Source: JAMLIN01 sp041676645 (lineage in GTDB: Bacteria > Pseudomonadota > Gammaproteobacteria > Burkholderiales > Burkholderiaceae_E). From it: DNA of 38,462 nucleotides. The notes under the pieces were generated by a model that saw nothing but the letters and a program-made list of their open reading frames with translations, was not told where the DNA came from and did no database searches. The DNA is taken from contig JBAYRO010000028.1 of the NCBI GenBank assembly GCA_041676645.1, positions 1 to 38,462 on the forward strand, read 5' to 3'. Position numbers and translations under genes: made by a program. Below, one piece after another: positions 9,906 to 18,376 of this stretch. Positions within the stretch are counted from its first letter, which is position 1. Each line of letters starts with the position of its first letter.

Positions 9906-10736
9906 CTAGAAGCGGCCGAGCACGACTTCGAGCACGAAGCGGGTCCCGGCGTAGGCCAGCAGGAGGACCAGGAATCCGCTGAAGGTCATGCGCAGTGCGA
10001 TCCGGCCCCGCCAGCCGCGCAGCCGGCGCCCGAGCAGGAGCGTCGAGAAGACGGCCCAGGCGACCAGGGCCAGCAGCGTCTTGTGTTCGAAGCGGAACGC
10101 CCGGCCGAAGATCTCCTCGCTGAAGATGAAGCCGCTCACCAGCGTCAGGGTGAGCAGCGCCCAGCCGATCATGATCAGGCGAAACAGCAGGCGCTCGAGC
10201 ACCAGCAGCGGCGGCAATTCGTCGAGGAAGCGGGCCGGCATCGAGGATGATGGCGCGCCCCGGCCATGCAGGGCGCGCTCGGCGCTGGCCATCAGCCCGG
10301 CATGGGCGGCGGCGATCAGCAGGACCGCATAGGCGAGCGTGCCGACCAGGATATGGGGAACGAACATCGGGCCGCCGCCGTGGTCGGACAGGTTGCCCCC
10401 CGGGAAAGCCCATGGCAGCACGACGGCCAGCATCGCCACCGGCAGGATCAGGACCCGCAGCGCCCGCACATGGCTGCGCAGGCCTTCGAACCACAGCAGG
10501 CCGACACCGACCCAGAGCGCCGCCGACATGATCGGCGCGAAACCGATGTGCGCCACTCCGTGGGGAAGAAACGCGAAGTACAGGCTCGCGAGATGGGCGA
10601 CGAGACCGGCCAGTTGCCAGCCGGAGCCGACCTGCTGCGACGACGGCGCATCGCCGGGGCTGCCCGCCGCCAGCCGCCACGCACGGCCATACAAGACCAC
10701 CGGCAGCAGGTAGGCAACAACCAGTAGAATCGACAT
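9906..10736 (-). CDS. Cytochrome c assembly-family membrane protein (YpjD/CcsA-like)
   Basis: A 276-residue integral membrane protein with about eight predicted helices. It belongs to the cytochrome c assembly/CcsA superfamily, in the short YpjD/HemX-like branch that sits beside ffh in many proteobacteria. Conserved-looking histidines are in HGVAHIGF, PHILVGTLAY and FEHKTLL. The Trp-rich haem-handling motif of true CcsA/CcmC proteins is not seen, so a direct role in cytochrome c maturation is uncertain. E. coli YpjD has been linked to ion or membrane homeostasis. It is divergent from ffh with only 22 bases between the start codons, so the two promoters must overlap the opposite coding regions. 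The gap to the next minus-strand gene is 45 bp. Confidence 0.82.
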   Translation of the reverse strand: MSILLVVAYLLPVVLYGRAWRLAAGSPGDAPSSQQVGSGWQLAGLVAHLASLYFAFLPHGVAHIGFAPIMSAALWVGVGLLWFEGLRSHVRALRVLILPVAMLAVVLPWAFPGGNLSDHGGGPMFVPHILVGTLAYAVLLIAAAHAGLMASAERALHGRGAPSSSMPARFLDELPPLLVLERLLFRLIMIGWALLTLTLVSGFIFSEEIFGRAFRFEHKTLLALVAWAVFSTLLLGRRLRGWRGRIALRMTFSGFLVLLLAYAGTRFVLEVVLGRF

Positions 10737-10758
10737 CGACCCAGTTTAATACAAGGCC

Positions 10759-12114
10759 ATGCTGGAGAATCTGTCGCAACGCCTGTCGCGCGTCGTCAAG
10801 ACGATGCGCGGCGAGGCCCGCCTCACGGAGGCGAACACCCAGGAAATGCTGCGCGAGATCCGCATCGCGCTGCTCGAGGCGGACGTCGCCCTGCCGGTGG
10901 TCCGTGACTTCATCGCCAAGGTCAAGGAGAAGGCCCTCGGCGAGGACGTCATCGGCAGCCTGTCGCCGGGCCAGGCCCTGGTCGGCGTGGTCAATCGCGA
11001 GCTGGTCGCCCTGATGGGCGGCGCCTCCCAGGGCCTCGACCTGTCGGCCGCGCCACCGGCGGTGGTGCTGATGGCCGGCCTGCAGGGCGCGGGCAAGACC
11101 ACCACCGTCGGCAAGCTCGCGAAATGGCTGCGCGAGAACCAGAAGAAGAAGGTCCTGACGGTTTCCTGCGACGTCTATCGGCCGGCTGCCATCGAGCAGC
11201 TGCGCACCGTCGCCGGCCAGGCGGGCGTGGATTTCTTCGCCTCCAGCCCGCAGCAGAAACCGGCCGAGATCGCCGCGGCGGCCATGCAGTGGGCGCGCAG
11301 CCATTTCCACGATGTCCTGATCGTCGATACCGCGGGCCGGCTCGCGATCGACGAGCAGATGATGACCGAGATCCGCGAGCTCCATGCCGGCCTGCGTCCC
11401 GTCGAGACCCTGTTCGTGGTCGACGCGATGCAGGGCCAGGATGCGGTCAACACCGCGCGGGCCTTCGGCGAGGCGCTGCCGCTCACCGGCGTCGTGCTCA
11501 CCAAGCTCGATGGCGACTCGCGCGGCGGCGCCGCACTGTCGGTACGCGCGATCACCGGCGCACCGATCAAGTTCGTCGGCGTCGGCGAGAAGCTCGACGG
11601 GCTCGAGACATTCCATCCCGACCGGATGGCCAACCGCATCCTCGGGATGGGCGACATCGTGTCGCTGGTCGAGGAAGCCCAGCGCAACGTCGACGAGAAG
11701 ACGGCGCGCGAGCTCGCCGACAAGCTCAAGTCCGGCAACCGCTTCGACCTCAACGACTTCCTCGCCCAGCTCGGACAGATGAACAAGATGGGCGGCCTCG
11801 GTTCGCTGCTCGACAAGCTGCCGGCGCAGTTCCAGCAGGCAGCCGCCGGCGCCGACATGGGCAAGGCCGAGGGCCAGATGCGGCGGATGCAGGGAATCAT
11901 CCATTCCATGACCCCATCCGAGCGCAGCCGGCCCGAGACCATCAAGGCCTCGCGCAAGCGACGCATCGCCGCCGGGGCGGGCGTCCCGGTCCAGGAGGTC
12001 AACCGGCTGCTCAAGCAGTTCGAGCAGATGCAGACCATGATGAAGCGGATGCAGAAAGGCGGACTCGCGAAGATGATGCGCGGCATGAAGGGCATGCTGC
12101 CGGGAATGCAGTGA
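10759..12114 (+). CDS. ffh: Signal recognition particle protein Ffh
   Basis: The 451-residue SRP54 GTPase that, with 4.5S RNA, binds signal sequences on nascent chains and delivers them to FtsY at the membrane. N domain about 1-85. The G domain (about 100-295) has the P-loop GLQGAGKTT (107-115), DTAGR (189-193) and TKLD (247-250). The M domain (about 325-451) is methionine-rich, with a C-terminal run of Met, Lys and Gly. Length is typical. A short AAGG precedes the ATG. The 22-base gap to the divergent membrane-protein gene leaves no room for a full promoter, so the ffh promoter lies inside that gene. The stop overlaps the next gene in GTGA. Confidence 0.98.
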   Translation: MLENLSQRLSRVVKTMRGEARLTEANTQEMLREIRIALLEADVALPVVRDFIAKVKEKALGEDVIGSLSPGQALVGVVNRELVALMGGASQGLDLSAAPPAVVLMAGLQGAGKTTTVGKLAKWLRENQKKKVLTVSCDVYRPAAIEQLRTVAGQAGVDFFASSPQQKPAEIAAAAMQWARSHFHDVLIVDTAGRLAIDEQMMTEIRELHAGLRPVETLFVVDAMQGQDAVNTARAFGEALPLTGVVLTKLDGDSRGGAALSVRAITGAPIKFVGVGEKLDGLETFHPDRMANRILGMGDIVSLVEEAQRNVDEKTARELADKLKSGNRFDLNDFLAQLGQMNKMGGLGSLLDKLPAQFQQAAAGADMGKAEGQMRRMQGIIHSMTPSERSRPETIKASRKRRIAAGAGVPVQEVNRLLKQFEQMQTMMKRMQKGGLAKMMRGMKGMLPGMQ

Positions 12115-13550
12115 GCACCGATCCCGAAGCCCTGCGCGAATCCCTGGCCGCGGCTTTCCGGGGCCGGTTGCTGGTCGACGACGATGCGATCGCGCCGATG
12201 CTCGTCGACTGGCGCGGCCGCTATCGGGGCCGGGCACTGGCGGTGGCCATGCCCGAGGACACGGCCGCGGTCGCCGCCGTGGTGCGCTGGTGCCGCGAGC
12301 ATCGCCATGCGGTGGTGCCCCAGGGCGGCAACACCGGTCTGTCGGGCGCCGCCACGCCCGACGACGGCGATCGCAACGTGATCCTGTCGCTCGCCCGCAT
12401 GAAGCGGATCCGCGCGATCGACACCGCCGGCAACACCATCACCGTCGAGGCCGGCTGCACCCTGGGCGAGCTGCATGCCGCCGCCGAGGGCGTCGACCGC
12501 CTCTTCCCGCTCTCCCTGCCCTCGCAGGGCAGTTGCACGATCGGCGGCAACCTCTCGACCAATGCCGGCGGCACCCAGGTCCTGCGCTACGGCAACGCCC
12601 GCGAGCTCTGCCTCGGACTCGAGGTGGTCACCGCCGACGGCGAAACCTGGCCCGGCCTGCGGGGCCTGCGCAAGGACAACACCGGCTACGATCTGCGCGA
12701 CCTCTTCATCGGCGCCGAGGGCACCCTGGGGGTGATCACCGCCGCCACGCTCAAGCTGTTCCCGCGACCGGCGGCGCAACTCACCGCCCTGGCCGCGGTC
12801 GCCAGCGTCGAAGATGCGACCCGCCTGCTCGAGCTCGCCCAGCGTCGGCTCGCGGCCAGCCTGACCGCCTTCGAGCTCATGAGCAGCTTCTGCCTCGAGC
12901 TGGTCGAGCGGGTCTACCCGCACTGCCCCAACCCGCTTGCGGGCGCCGGCGAGTACTTCGTGCTGCTCGAATGCTCGGATGCCGAGGGCGAGGCCCATGC
13001 CGCCGCGCTCTTCGAAGGCCTGCTCGCCGAGGCGATCGACGCCGGGCTGGTCGCCGATGCGGTGGTCGCCGACTCCATCGCCCGCTCGCGCGCGCTCTGG
13101 GCGCTGCGCGAGAACATCTCCGAAGCCCAGGCCGCGATCGGCAAGAACATCAAGCACGACATCTCGGTGCCCATCTCCTCGATCGCCCGCTTCATCGAAT
13201 CGACCAACGCCGAGCTGCTGCGCCGCTTCCCGGACATCCGCATGGTGGTTTTCGGCCACCTCGGCGACGGCAACCTGCACTACAACGTCTCGCCGGCCGT
13301 CGACCACGCCGACGAGCAGGCGCAGGCGGCCTTCCTCGCGCGGCAGGCCGACATCAACCTTGTCACCCACGATGCGGTGGCGTCGTTCGACGGATCGATC
13401 TCGGCCGAGCACGGCCTCGGCGTGCTGCGCCGCGACGAAGCGGCGCGCTACAAATCGCCGGTCGAGCGCGCGCTGATGTGGCGGATCAAGGAAGCGCTCG
13501 ATCCCTTGGGCATCATGAACCCCGGCAAGGTCCTCGCGCCGCGAGACTGA
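12111..13550 (+). CDS. FAD-linked oxidase, D-2-hydroxyacid dehydrogenase type
   Basis: 479 residues in the GlcD/D-lactate/D-2-hydroxyglutarate dehydrogenase family. The N-terminal FAD-binding domain (PCMH/FAD_binding_4 type) has GGNTGLSGA (72-80) and the SCTIGGNLSTNAGG stretch (about 141-154). The C-terminal FAD-oxidase domain has FGHLGDGNLHYN and, near the end, SAEHGLG, which hold substrate- and metal-binding residues in characterised members. It probably oxidises a D-2-hydroxy acid and passes electrons to the respiratory chain or ETF. D-lactate, D-2-hydroxyglutarate and glycolate cannot be told apart here. No GlcE/GlcF partners are adjacent. The GTG start at 12111 overlaps the ffh stop (GTGA). 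The longer frame upstream only mirrors ffh. Confidence 0.88.
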   Translation: MSTDPEALRESLAAAFRGRLLVDDDAIAPMLVDWRGRYRGRALAVAMPEDTAAVAAVVRWCREHRHAVVPQGGNTGLSGAATPDDGDRNVILSLARMKRIRAIDTAGNTITVEAGCTLGELHAAAEGVDRLFPLSLPSQGSCTIGGNLSTNAGGTQVLRYGNARELCLGLEVVTADGETWPGLRGLRKDNTGYDLRDLFIGAEGTLGVITAATLKLFPRPAAQLTALAAVASVEDATRLLELAQRRLAASLTAFELMSSFCLELVERVYPHCPNPLAGAGEYFVLLECSDAEGEAHAAALFEGLLAEAIDAGLVADAVVADSIARSRALWALRENISEAQAAIGKNIKHDISVPISSIARFIESTNAELLRRFPDIRMVVFGHLGDGNLHYNVSPAVDHADEQAQAAFLARQADINLVTHDAVASFDGSISAEHGLGVLRRDEAARYKSPVERALMWRIKEALDPLGIMNPGKVLAPRD

Positions 13551-13652
13551 GCCGGGGAAAATGGGGTCCAGGAAAATGGGGTCAGACACCATTTGCTTGC
13601 AAATGGTGTCTGACCCCATTTTCCTTTTTTCCGGACCCCATTTTCCCCGGCT
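13550..13652. repeat. 103-bp composite palindrome (REP/RAYT-like)
   Basis: Two nested perfect inverted repeats. The outer arms are 20 bp (13550-13569 and 13633-13652). The inner arms are 27 bp (13570-13596 and 13599-13625) around a 2-base loop. Only a 7-base T/C bulge (13626-13632) breaks symmetry. Each arm holds AAAATGGGGTC, as in the dispersed ATGGGGTCAGAC repeats I associate with REP-associated tyrosine transposases. It fills the gap between two convergent genes exactly, touching the last base of one stop codon and overlapping the other. Confidence 0.85.
13570..13630 (+). terminator. Terminator for the ffh/oxidase transcript, made by the palindrome
   Basis: The inner 27-bp hairpin of the palindrome is followed on the plus strand by six T (13625-13630), the layout of an intrinsic terminator. 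It starts 20 bases after the oxidase stop. For the opposite livF transcript the outer stem may also act, but its T run is less clear. Confidence 0.65.
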
Positions 13653-14355
13653 ATAGCCCCAGGTAGGCTTCGCGCACCCGCGGATCCGCCAGCAGTTCCT
13701 GGCCGCTGCCTTCGAGCACGATGCTGCCGTTCTCGAGCACGTAGGCCTTGTGCGCGAGGTGCAGGGATGCGGCGACGTTCTGCTCGACCAGCAGGATCGT
13801 GATGCCTTCCGAATGCAGCCGGCGGATCGTGTCGAGCACTTCGGCGACCACCGAGGGGGCCAGTCCGAGCGAGGGTTCGTCGAACATGATCAGCCGCGGC
13901 GCGCCCATCAGGCAGCGACCGATCGCGAGCATCTGCTGCTCCCCGCCCGACAGCGTGCCGGCATCCTGGCCAGCGCGCTCCTTCAGGCGCGGGAACAGCG
14001 CGAAGACATGCTCGAGCGCTTCGTGCGCGCCGGCGCGCGCGCGCGGCAGCAGCGCGCCCACCTGCAGGTTCTCGAGCACGGTCAACGACGGAAACACCTG
14101 GCGGCCTTCGGCCACCTGCCCGATGCCGAGGTTGCAGACCCGGTGACTGTCGAGTCCGCCGATCTCCTGGTCCTCGAAGCGGATCGAGCCCGAGCGCGGC
14201 TTGAGGATGCCCGCCACGCTGCGGATCAGCGAGGTCTTGCCCGCACCGTTGGCGCCGATCAGCGCGACGATCTCGCCGGCGCCGACCGACAGGTTCACCT
14301 GGTCGAGCGCCTGCGCATCGCCATAGAACACCGCAAGATCGCGGATCTCGAGCAT
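13651..14355 (-). CDS. livF: Branched-chain-type ABC importer, ATPase LivF
   Basis: A 234-residue ATPase of the HAAT (hydrophobic amino acid) uptake family. Walker A is GANGAGKTS, signature LSGGEQQ, Walker B LIMFDEPSLGL, and the switch is in LLVEQNV. Together with LivG it powers the LivHM pore. The start at 14355 gives the usual short N-terminus (MLEIRDL), and its ATG overlaps the livG stop by one base (TGATG). The longer frame to 14703 only mirrors livG. The stop codon overlaps the right edge of the palindrome. Genes of this family carry branched-chain amino acids, amides, urea or aromatic acids. The linked CoA ligase favours an organic acid here (inference). Confidence 0.93.
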   Translation of the reverse strand: MLEIRDLAVFYGDAQALDQVNLSVGAGEIVALIGANGAGKTSLIRSVAGILKPRSGSIRFEDQEIGGLDSHRVCNLGIGQVAEGRQVFPSLTVLENLQVGALLPRARAGAHEALEHVFALFPRLKERAGQDAGTLSGGEQQMLAIGRCLMGAPRLIMFDEPSLGLAPSVVAEVLDTIRRLHSEGITILLVEQNVAASLHLAHKAYVLENGSIVLEGSGQELLADPRVREAYLGL

Positions 14356-15095
14356 CAGTCCAGGGCCCCCGTACCGAGGTAGCTCTCGAGCACGCGCTGG
14401 TCGGAGGTGACTTCCTTTGGCGTTCCCGAGGAAATGATCTCGCCGTGATGCAGGACGTAGACACGCTGGGCGAGCGCCATCACCGCGCGCATGACATGCT
14501 CGATCAGCAGGATCGTCACGCCGTGCTCGGCATTGAGCCGCCGGAAGGTGCTCACCATCGTGTCGGTCTCGGTCGGGCGCAGCCCGGCCATGACCTCGTC
14601 GAGCAGCAGCAGCTTCGGTTCGCATGCCAGTGCCCGAGCAACCTCCAGGCGCTTGCGGTCGGGCAGCGTCAGCGCCGAGGCCGGGCGGGCGCGCATCTGC
14701 CACATGTCGAGATCGCGCAGGGCGCGCTCGGCACGCGCGCGCGCGCGCCGCCGGTCGGGCGTGCCGCGAAAGCCGCCGACCATCACGTTCTCAAGCACGG
14801 TCATGTCGGCGAAGGGCTTGACGACCTGGAAGGTACGCCCGATGCCCACCGCGCACACCTGGTCGGCGCGCCAGCCCGCGATGTCGGCCCCCATGAAGCG
14901 GATGTGGCCTTCATCGGGCGGCATCACGCCGGCCACCAGGTTGAACAGGGTGGTCTTGCCCGCTCCGTTGGGGCCGATCAGCGCGACGATCTCGCCCTGG
15001 GCGACCGACAGCGAGGCCGAGTTCACCGCCCGCAGGCCCCGGAAGCTCTTGGAGACGCCGGCCACCTCGAGCAGGCTGCTGCTGTGCTCAGGCAT
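14355..15095 (-). CDS. livG: Branched-chain-type ABC importer, ATPase LivG
   Basis: A 246-residue ATPase partner of LivF. Walker A GPNGAGKTT, Q-loop region RTFQVVKPF, Walker B LLLLDEVMAGL, and His-switch LLIEHVM. The signature motif is the degenerate LTLPDRKR form in place of LSGGQ, which is common in LivG-type proteins and is not damage. The C-terminal extension typical of LivG is present. The start overlaps the end of livM by 8 bp, and the stop overlaps the livF start by one base, so the operon is tightly coupled. Confidence 0.93.
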   Translation of the reverse strand: MPEHSSSLLEVAGVSKSFRGLRAVNSASLSVAQGEIVALIGPNGAGKTTLFNLVAGVMPPDEGHIRFMGADIAGWRADQVCAVGIGRTFQVVKPFADMTVLENVMVGGFRGTPDRRRARARAERALRDLDMWQMRARPASALTLPDRKRLEVARALACEPKLLLLDEVMAGLRPTETDTMVSTFRRLNAEHGVTILLIEHVMRAVMALAQRVYVLHHGEIISSGTPKEVTSDQRVLESYLGTGALD

Positions 15096-16077
15096 CGCTG
15101 TCGTCCCGTGCGCGCGTGAAGCCCAGCCGGCGCGCGATCCCCGGCCAGATGCCGTGGGGCATGAACATGATCGACAGGCCCAGCGCCACGCCGTAGAGGA
15201 TCTGCTTGACGCCCGGAATCTCGTGGCCGAGCGCCTCCAGCGCCGCGTTGATTCCCTCGGAAGCGAGCGTCAGCACCGCGGCTCCGAGCACCGGCCCGAA
15301 CAGGGTGCCGATGCCGCCGATGATCGGCGCCAGGATGATCTCGATGGAACGGCTGATATGGAAGATCTGTTCCGGGAACAGGTTGTTGTAGTAGAAGGCG
15401 AAGAAGACCCCGGCCAGGGCGGTCATGCCGCCCGAGATCTGCACCGCGTACATCTTGTAGCGAAACACGTTGACGCCGGCCGCCCGGGCCGCTTCCTCGT
15501 TGTCGCGGATCGCCCGGAAATAGAAGCCGAGGCGTCCGCGCAGCAGCCAGGCCGACAGCAGGAAGCCGGCCACCGCCAGCGCCAGCGCGAGGTAATAGAA
15601 CATGATGGGATCGCCGCGCAGGTTCAGCACATCCATGCGGCTTTGCTGGGTGACCCTCAGGAAGAAGCCCGCCGTCCCGCCGACCCAGTCGAAATGCTCG
15701 AAGCCGATGCGCGTGAACTCGGCGAAGGCGATCGTCAGCAGCGCGAAATAGGTGCCGCCGATCCCGAAGCGGAAAGCCAGCCAGCCGATGATCGACGCGG
15801 CCGCGACGCACACCAGCACCGCCGCGATCATGCCGACCCACGGGATCAGCTCGAAATGCTGGTACAGCGCCGCCGAAGTGTAGGCGCCCAGGCCCACGTA
15901 GAGGGCATGGCCGAGCGAGAGCTGTCCGCAGAATCCCATCATCACGTTCCAGGCCTGGCCGACGAACGCGAAGTAGAGGATGAGGATCATCACCGACAGC
16001 ATGTAGCGGTCGAGCGCGAACGGCAGCACCAGCAGCACCGCCAGAAGCACGACGAGGGCGAGGATCGAGCGCTGCAT
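15088..16077 (-). CDS. livM: Branched-chain-type ABC importer, permease LivM
   Basis: A 329-residue inner-membrane permease with about nine or ten hydrophobic helices. The family landmarks are the GFCGQLSLGHALYVGLGAY stretch near residues 50-70, and the cytoplasmic loop FRAIRDNEEAARAAGVN, the coupling helix that contacts LivG/LivF. It forms the translocation pore with LivH. The ATG shares one base with the livH stop (TGATG). The C-terminal tail after the last helix is Arg-rich. Confidence 0.93.
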   Translation of the reverse strand: MQRSILALVVLLAVLLVLPFALDRYMLSVMILILYFAFVGQAWNVMMGFCGQLSLGHALYVGLGAYTSAALYQHFELIPWVGMIAAVLVCVAAASIIGWLAFRFGIGGTYFALLTIAFAEFTRIGFEHFDWVGGTAGFFLRVTQQSRMDVLNLRGDPIMFYYLALALAVAGFLLSAWLLRGRLGFYFRAIRDNEEAARAAGVNVFRYKMYAVQISGGMTALAGVFFAFYYNNLFPEQIFHISRSIEIILAPIIGGIGTLFGPVLGAAVLTLASEGINAALEALGHEIPGVKQILYGVALGLSIMFMPHGIWPGIARRLGFTRARDDSDA

Positions 16078-16943
16078 CAGCGGGCCTTGAACAGGCCCTG
16101 TGGCCGGAAAACGAGCACGAGGATCATCAGTGCGAAGGACACCATGCCCTTGGCCGATGGCGTGAACAGCAGGCCGGCCACCGACTCCGACACACCGATC
16201 AGCACGCCGCCGGCCAGGGCGCCGACCATCGACCCCAGCCCGCCGATGATCACGATCACGAAGGCAAGCAGCGTGTAGGCCGGTCCCAGCCCCGGCGTGA
16301 CGTCGACCAGCAGCGACATCAGGCAGCCGGCGATGCCCACGCAGGCGGTGCCGAGCCCGAAGGTGAGCGCATAAAGGTGCTTGACGTTCAGGCCGACGAC
16401 CTGCGCGCCGAGCAGGTTGTCGGCGCAGGCGCGGATGGCCTTGCCGAAGGACAGGTAGCGGAAGATGGCGAACAGGATCGCGCAGGTGATCAACGCCACC
16501 GCCGCGCAGATCAGGCGGACCTTGTCGATGAGCAGGGGACCGATCTGGTAGGAATCCAGGGAATAGGAAACCAGCACTCCCCGCGCATCGGGTCCGAAGA
16601 ACACCAGCAGCAGGTTCACCAGGACCAGCGCGACCGCCAGCAGCAGGATGAACTGGGAGTGCTCGGGTCGACCGATGAACGGATTGACCAGGGCCCGCTG
16701 CAGGCCGTAGCCGATGCCGAAGAAAGCCACGGCCAGCGGCACCAGCATCCAGAGTGGATCGATGCCGGCCATCACGAAGGCGAAAACGGCCGCATACATG
16801 CCGACCGCCATCAGCTCGCCGTGCGCGAAGTTGACGATGCGCACGACGCCGTAGATCACCGACAGGCCGAGGGCCATCAGGCCGTAGACCAGGCCGGTGA
16901 ACAGGCCACTGATGACGATGTTGACTACCGCGTCGATGGGCAA
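16077..16943 (-). CDS. livH: Branched-chain-type ABC importer, permease LivH
   Basis: A 288-residue permease with about eight hydrophobic helices. It shows the LivH hallmarks GLVYGLMALGLSVIYGVVRIVNFAHG near the N-terminus (shown here only as landmark GVVRIVNFAHGEL) and the coupling loop GKAIRACADN. No ATG is available at the expected place. The start is a TTG at 16943 with GGAG 8 bases upstream. The gap to the binding-protein gene upstream is 71 bp. The stop overlaps the livM start by one base. Confidence 0.92.
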   Translation of the reverse strand: MPIDAVVNIVISGLFTGLVYGLMALGLSVIYGVVRIVNFAHGELMAVGMYAAVFAFVMAGIDPLWMLVPLAVAFFGIGYGLQRALVNPFIGRPEHSQFILLLAVALVLVNLLLVFFGPDARGVLVSYSLDSYQIGPLLIDKVRLICAAVALITCAILFAIFRYLSFGKAIRACADNLLGAQVVGLNVKHLYALTFGLGTACVGIAGCLMSLLVDVTPGLGPAYTLLAFVIVIIGGLGSMVGALAGGVLIGVSESVAGLLFTPSAKGMVSFALMILVLVFRPQGLFKAR

Positions 16944-17014
16944 GCGGGGAGCTCCGGGGGATATCGCGGGAAATTCAGGGACGAGCGGGCGTGGCTCGTC
17001 CGTTCACGGGCGCT

Positions 17015-18265
17015 CTAGGCCTTTCGTTCGTTCCATGCCGGCACGGGATACACCGGTGCCTTCTGCGCGGCATCCTGGGGCAGCACGACCACCGGCTCGC
17101 CATCACGGTTCTGGATGCAGGCCGAGGCGATCTGGGTATTCTGGCCCTTGGCATCGAAGGTGATCGGGCCGCCGACCATCATGTGCTCGGTGATGTTCGT
17201 CTGGCGGATCGCTTCGGCCAGCGGGTCTCCGTCGGTGGTGCCGGCGCGCTTGAAGGCGTCCGCGGCGATCATGATCGCCTCGAAGGTGAAGCCGACGTTC
17301 AGCGCGTGGAACATCAGCTTCTCCTGCGGGAACTGCTTGTGGAACGTCGCCTCGACGCTCTGCGCCAGCGCCGCATTCGGGTTGTACCAGGGCACGTTCG
17401 AAATGCAGTAGTCCGAGTACCGGTTGCCGAGCGCCTTGTAGAACTGCGCCTCGTACATCCCGGGGGACCCCGGGCTGATGATCGCCTGCGGCGACCAGCG
17501 CTGCTTGACCAGCTCGCGCACCAGCAGGATGGCGTCGTTGAGGCGGCTGACCAGCAGGATGAAATCGGCCTGCGTGGCCTTGGCCTTGGCGATCTCGACC
17601 GACAGGTCGCGCGCCTCGCGATCGTAGCTGATGGTATCGACGAGCTTGAACGGCAGGTGCGTCAGCTTCGGCAGGATCGCCGCGATGCCCTTGGCCATCG
17701 AGGATCCGAAGGTATCGTTGACATGCATGAAGACGGCCGTGCGCGGCGCCGCACTGGTCGCCTGGAAGATGTCGCTGGTGAGCGACAGGCCGTTGCCGAT
17801 GAGGTCGCCGGCGCTCGGAAAGTTGCGGAAGGTGTACTTGTAGCCCTGCTCGGTGATCTGCGGCGCGGCCGCGATGTTGACCACGAAGGGCACCTTGCGC
17901 TGCTCGGCCACCTGGGCGATGGCGGCGGTCGGACCCGAATCGAAGGCCCCGACGAGCAGCTGCGCACCGTCGTCGATCAGCTTCTCGGCCCGCGAGCGCG
18001 CCACGTCGACGCTGGACTCCATGTCGGCGTTCATGAGCTCGATCTCGACGCCGTACATCTCGCGCAACATCGCCGGGGCGATGTCGGCGCCGCGCTGGCA
18101 GGACTGTCCGATGAAGGCCAGGGCGCCGGAGCGCGGCAGCAGCACGCCGACCCTCAGCTTGCTCGCCTGCGCGCGCACGACCGCGGGAGCCGCCAGCGCG
18201 GCCGAGCCTGCGATTGCCGATCCGGCCGCCAGGCGGTTGAAATCGCGACGGGTAACGCTGGGCAT
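17015..18265 (-). CDS. ABC importer periplasmic substrate-binding protein (Tat-type signal)
   Basis: 416 residues, Peripla_BP_6/leucine-binding-protein fold. The N-terminus has a twin-arginine motif (TRRDFNRL), a hydrophobic stretch and an A-x-A type cleavage site near VVRAQA, so Tat export is likely. Mature-domain landmarks include KLRVGVLLPRSGALAFIG and VGAFDSGPTAAIAQ. It captures the substrate for LivHMGF. The ligand cannot be read from the sequence. The ATG at 18265 has a strong GGAGGT 7 bases upstream and is preferred to the GTG 9 bases earlier. It lies 111 bp behind the acyl-CoA ligase gene. An inverted CCGCGG pair (18300-18320) in the gap has no U tract. Confidence 0.9.
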   Translation of the reverse strand: MPSVTRRDFNRLAAGSAIAGSAALAAPAVVRAQASKLRVGVLLPRSGALAFIGQSCQRGADIAPAMLREMYGVEIELMNADMESSVDVARSRAEKLIDDGAQLLVGAFDSGPTAAIAQVAEQRKVPFVVNIAAAPQITEQGYKYTFRNFPSAGDLIGNGLSLTSDIFQATSAAPRTAVFMHVNDTFGSSMAKGIAAILPKLTHLPFKLVDTISYDREARDLSVEIAKAKATQADFILLVSRLNDAILLVRELVKQRWSPQAIISPGSPGMYEAQFYKALGNRYSDYCISNVPWYNPNAALAQSVEATFHKQFPQEKLMFHALNVGFTFEAIMIAADAFKRAGTTDGDPLAEAIRQTNITEHMMVGGPITFDAKGQNTQIASACIQNRDGEPVVVLPQDAAQKAPVYPVPAWNERKA

Positions 18266-18376
18266 GGTCTCCACCTCCGGAAAAGATAAGGGTGCGTCGC
18301 CGCGGATCTGGATGCCGCGGTCGGCGTGATCTCGGAACGGGCCGGCCCACGCCGCCCCGAAACGGACGTCAGGCTA

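Noticed and set aside
18300..18320. CCGCGG inverted pair with a 9-base loop between the ligase and the binding-protein gene
   Set aside because: Short, no U tract, and such GC palindromes are frequent at this base composition.
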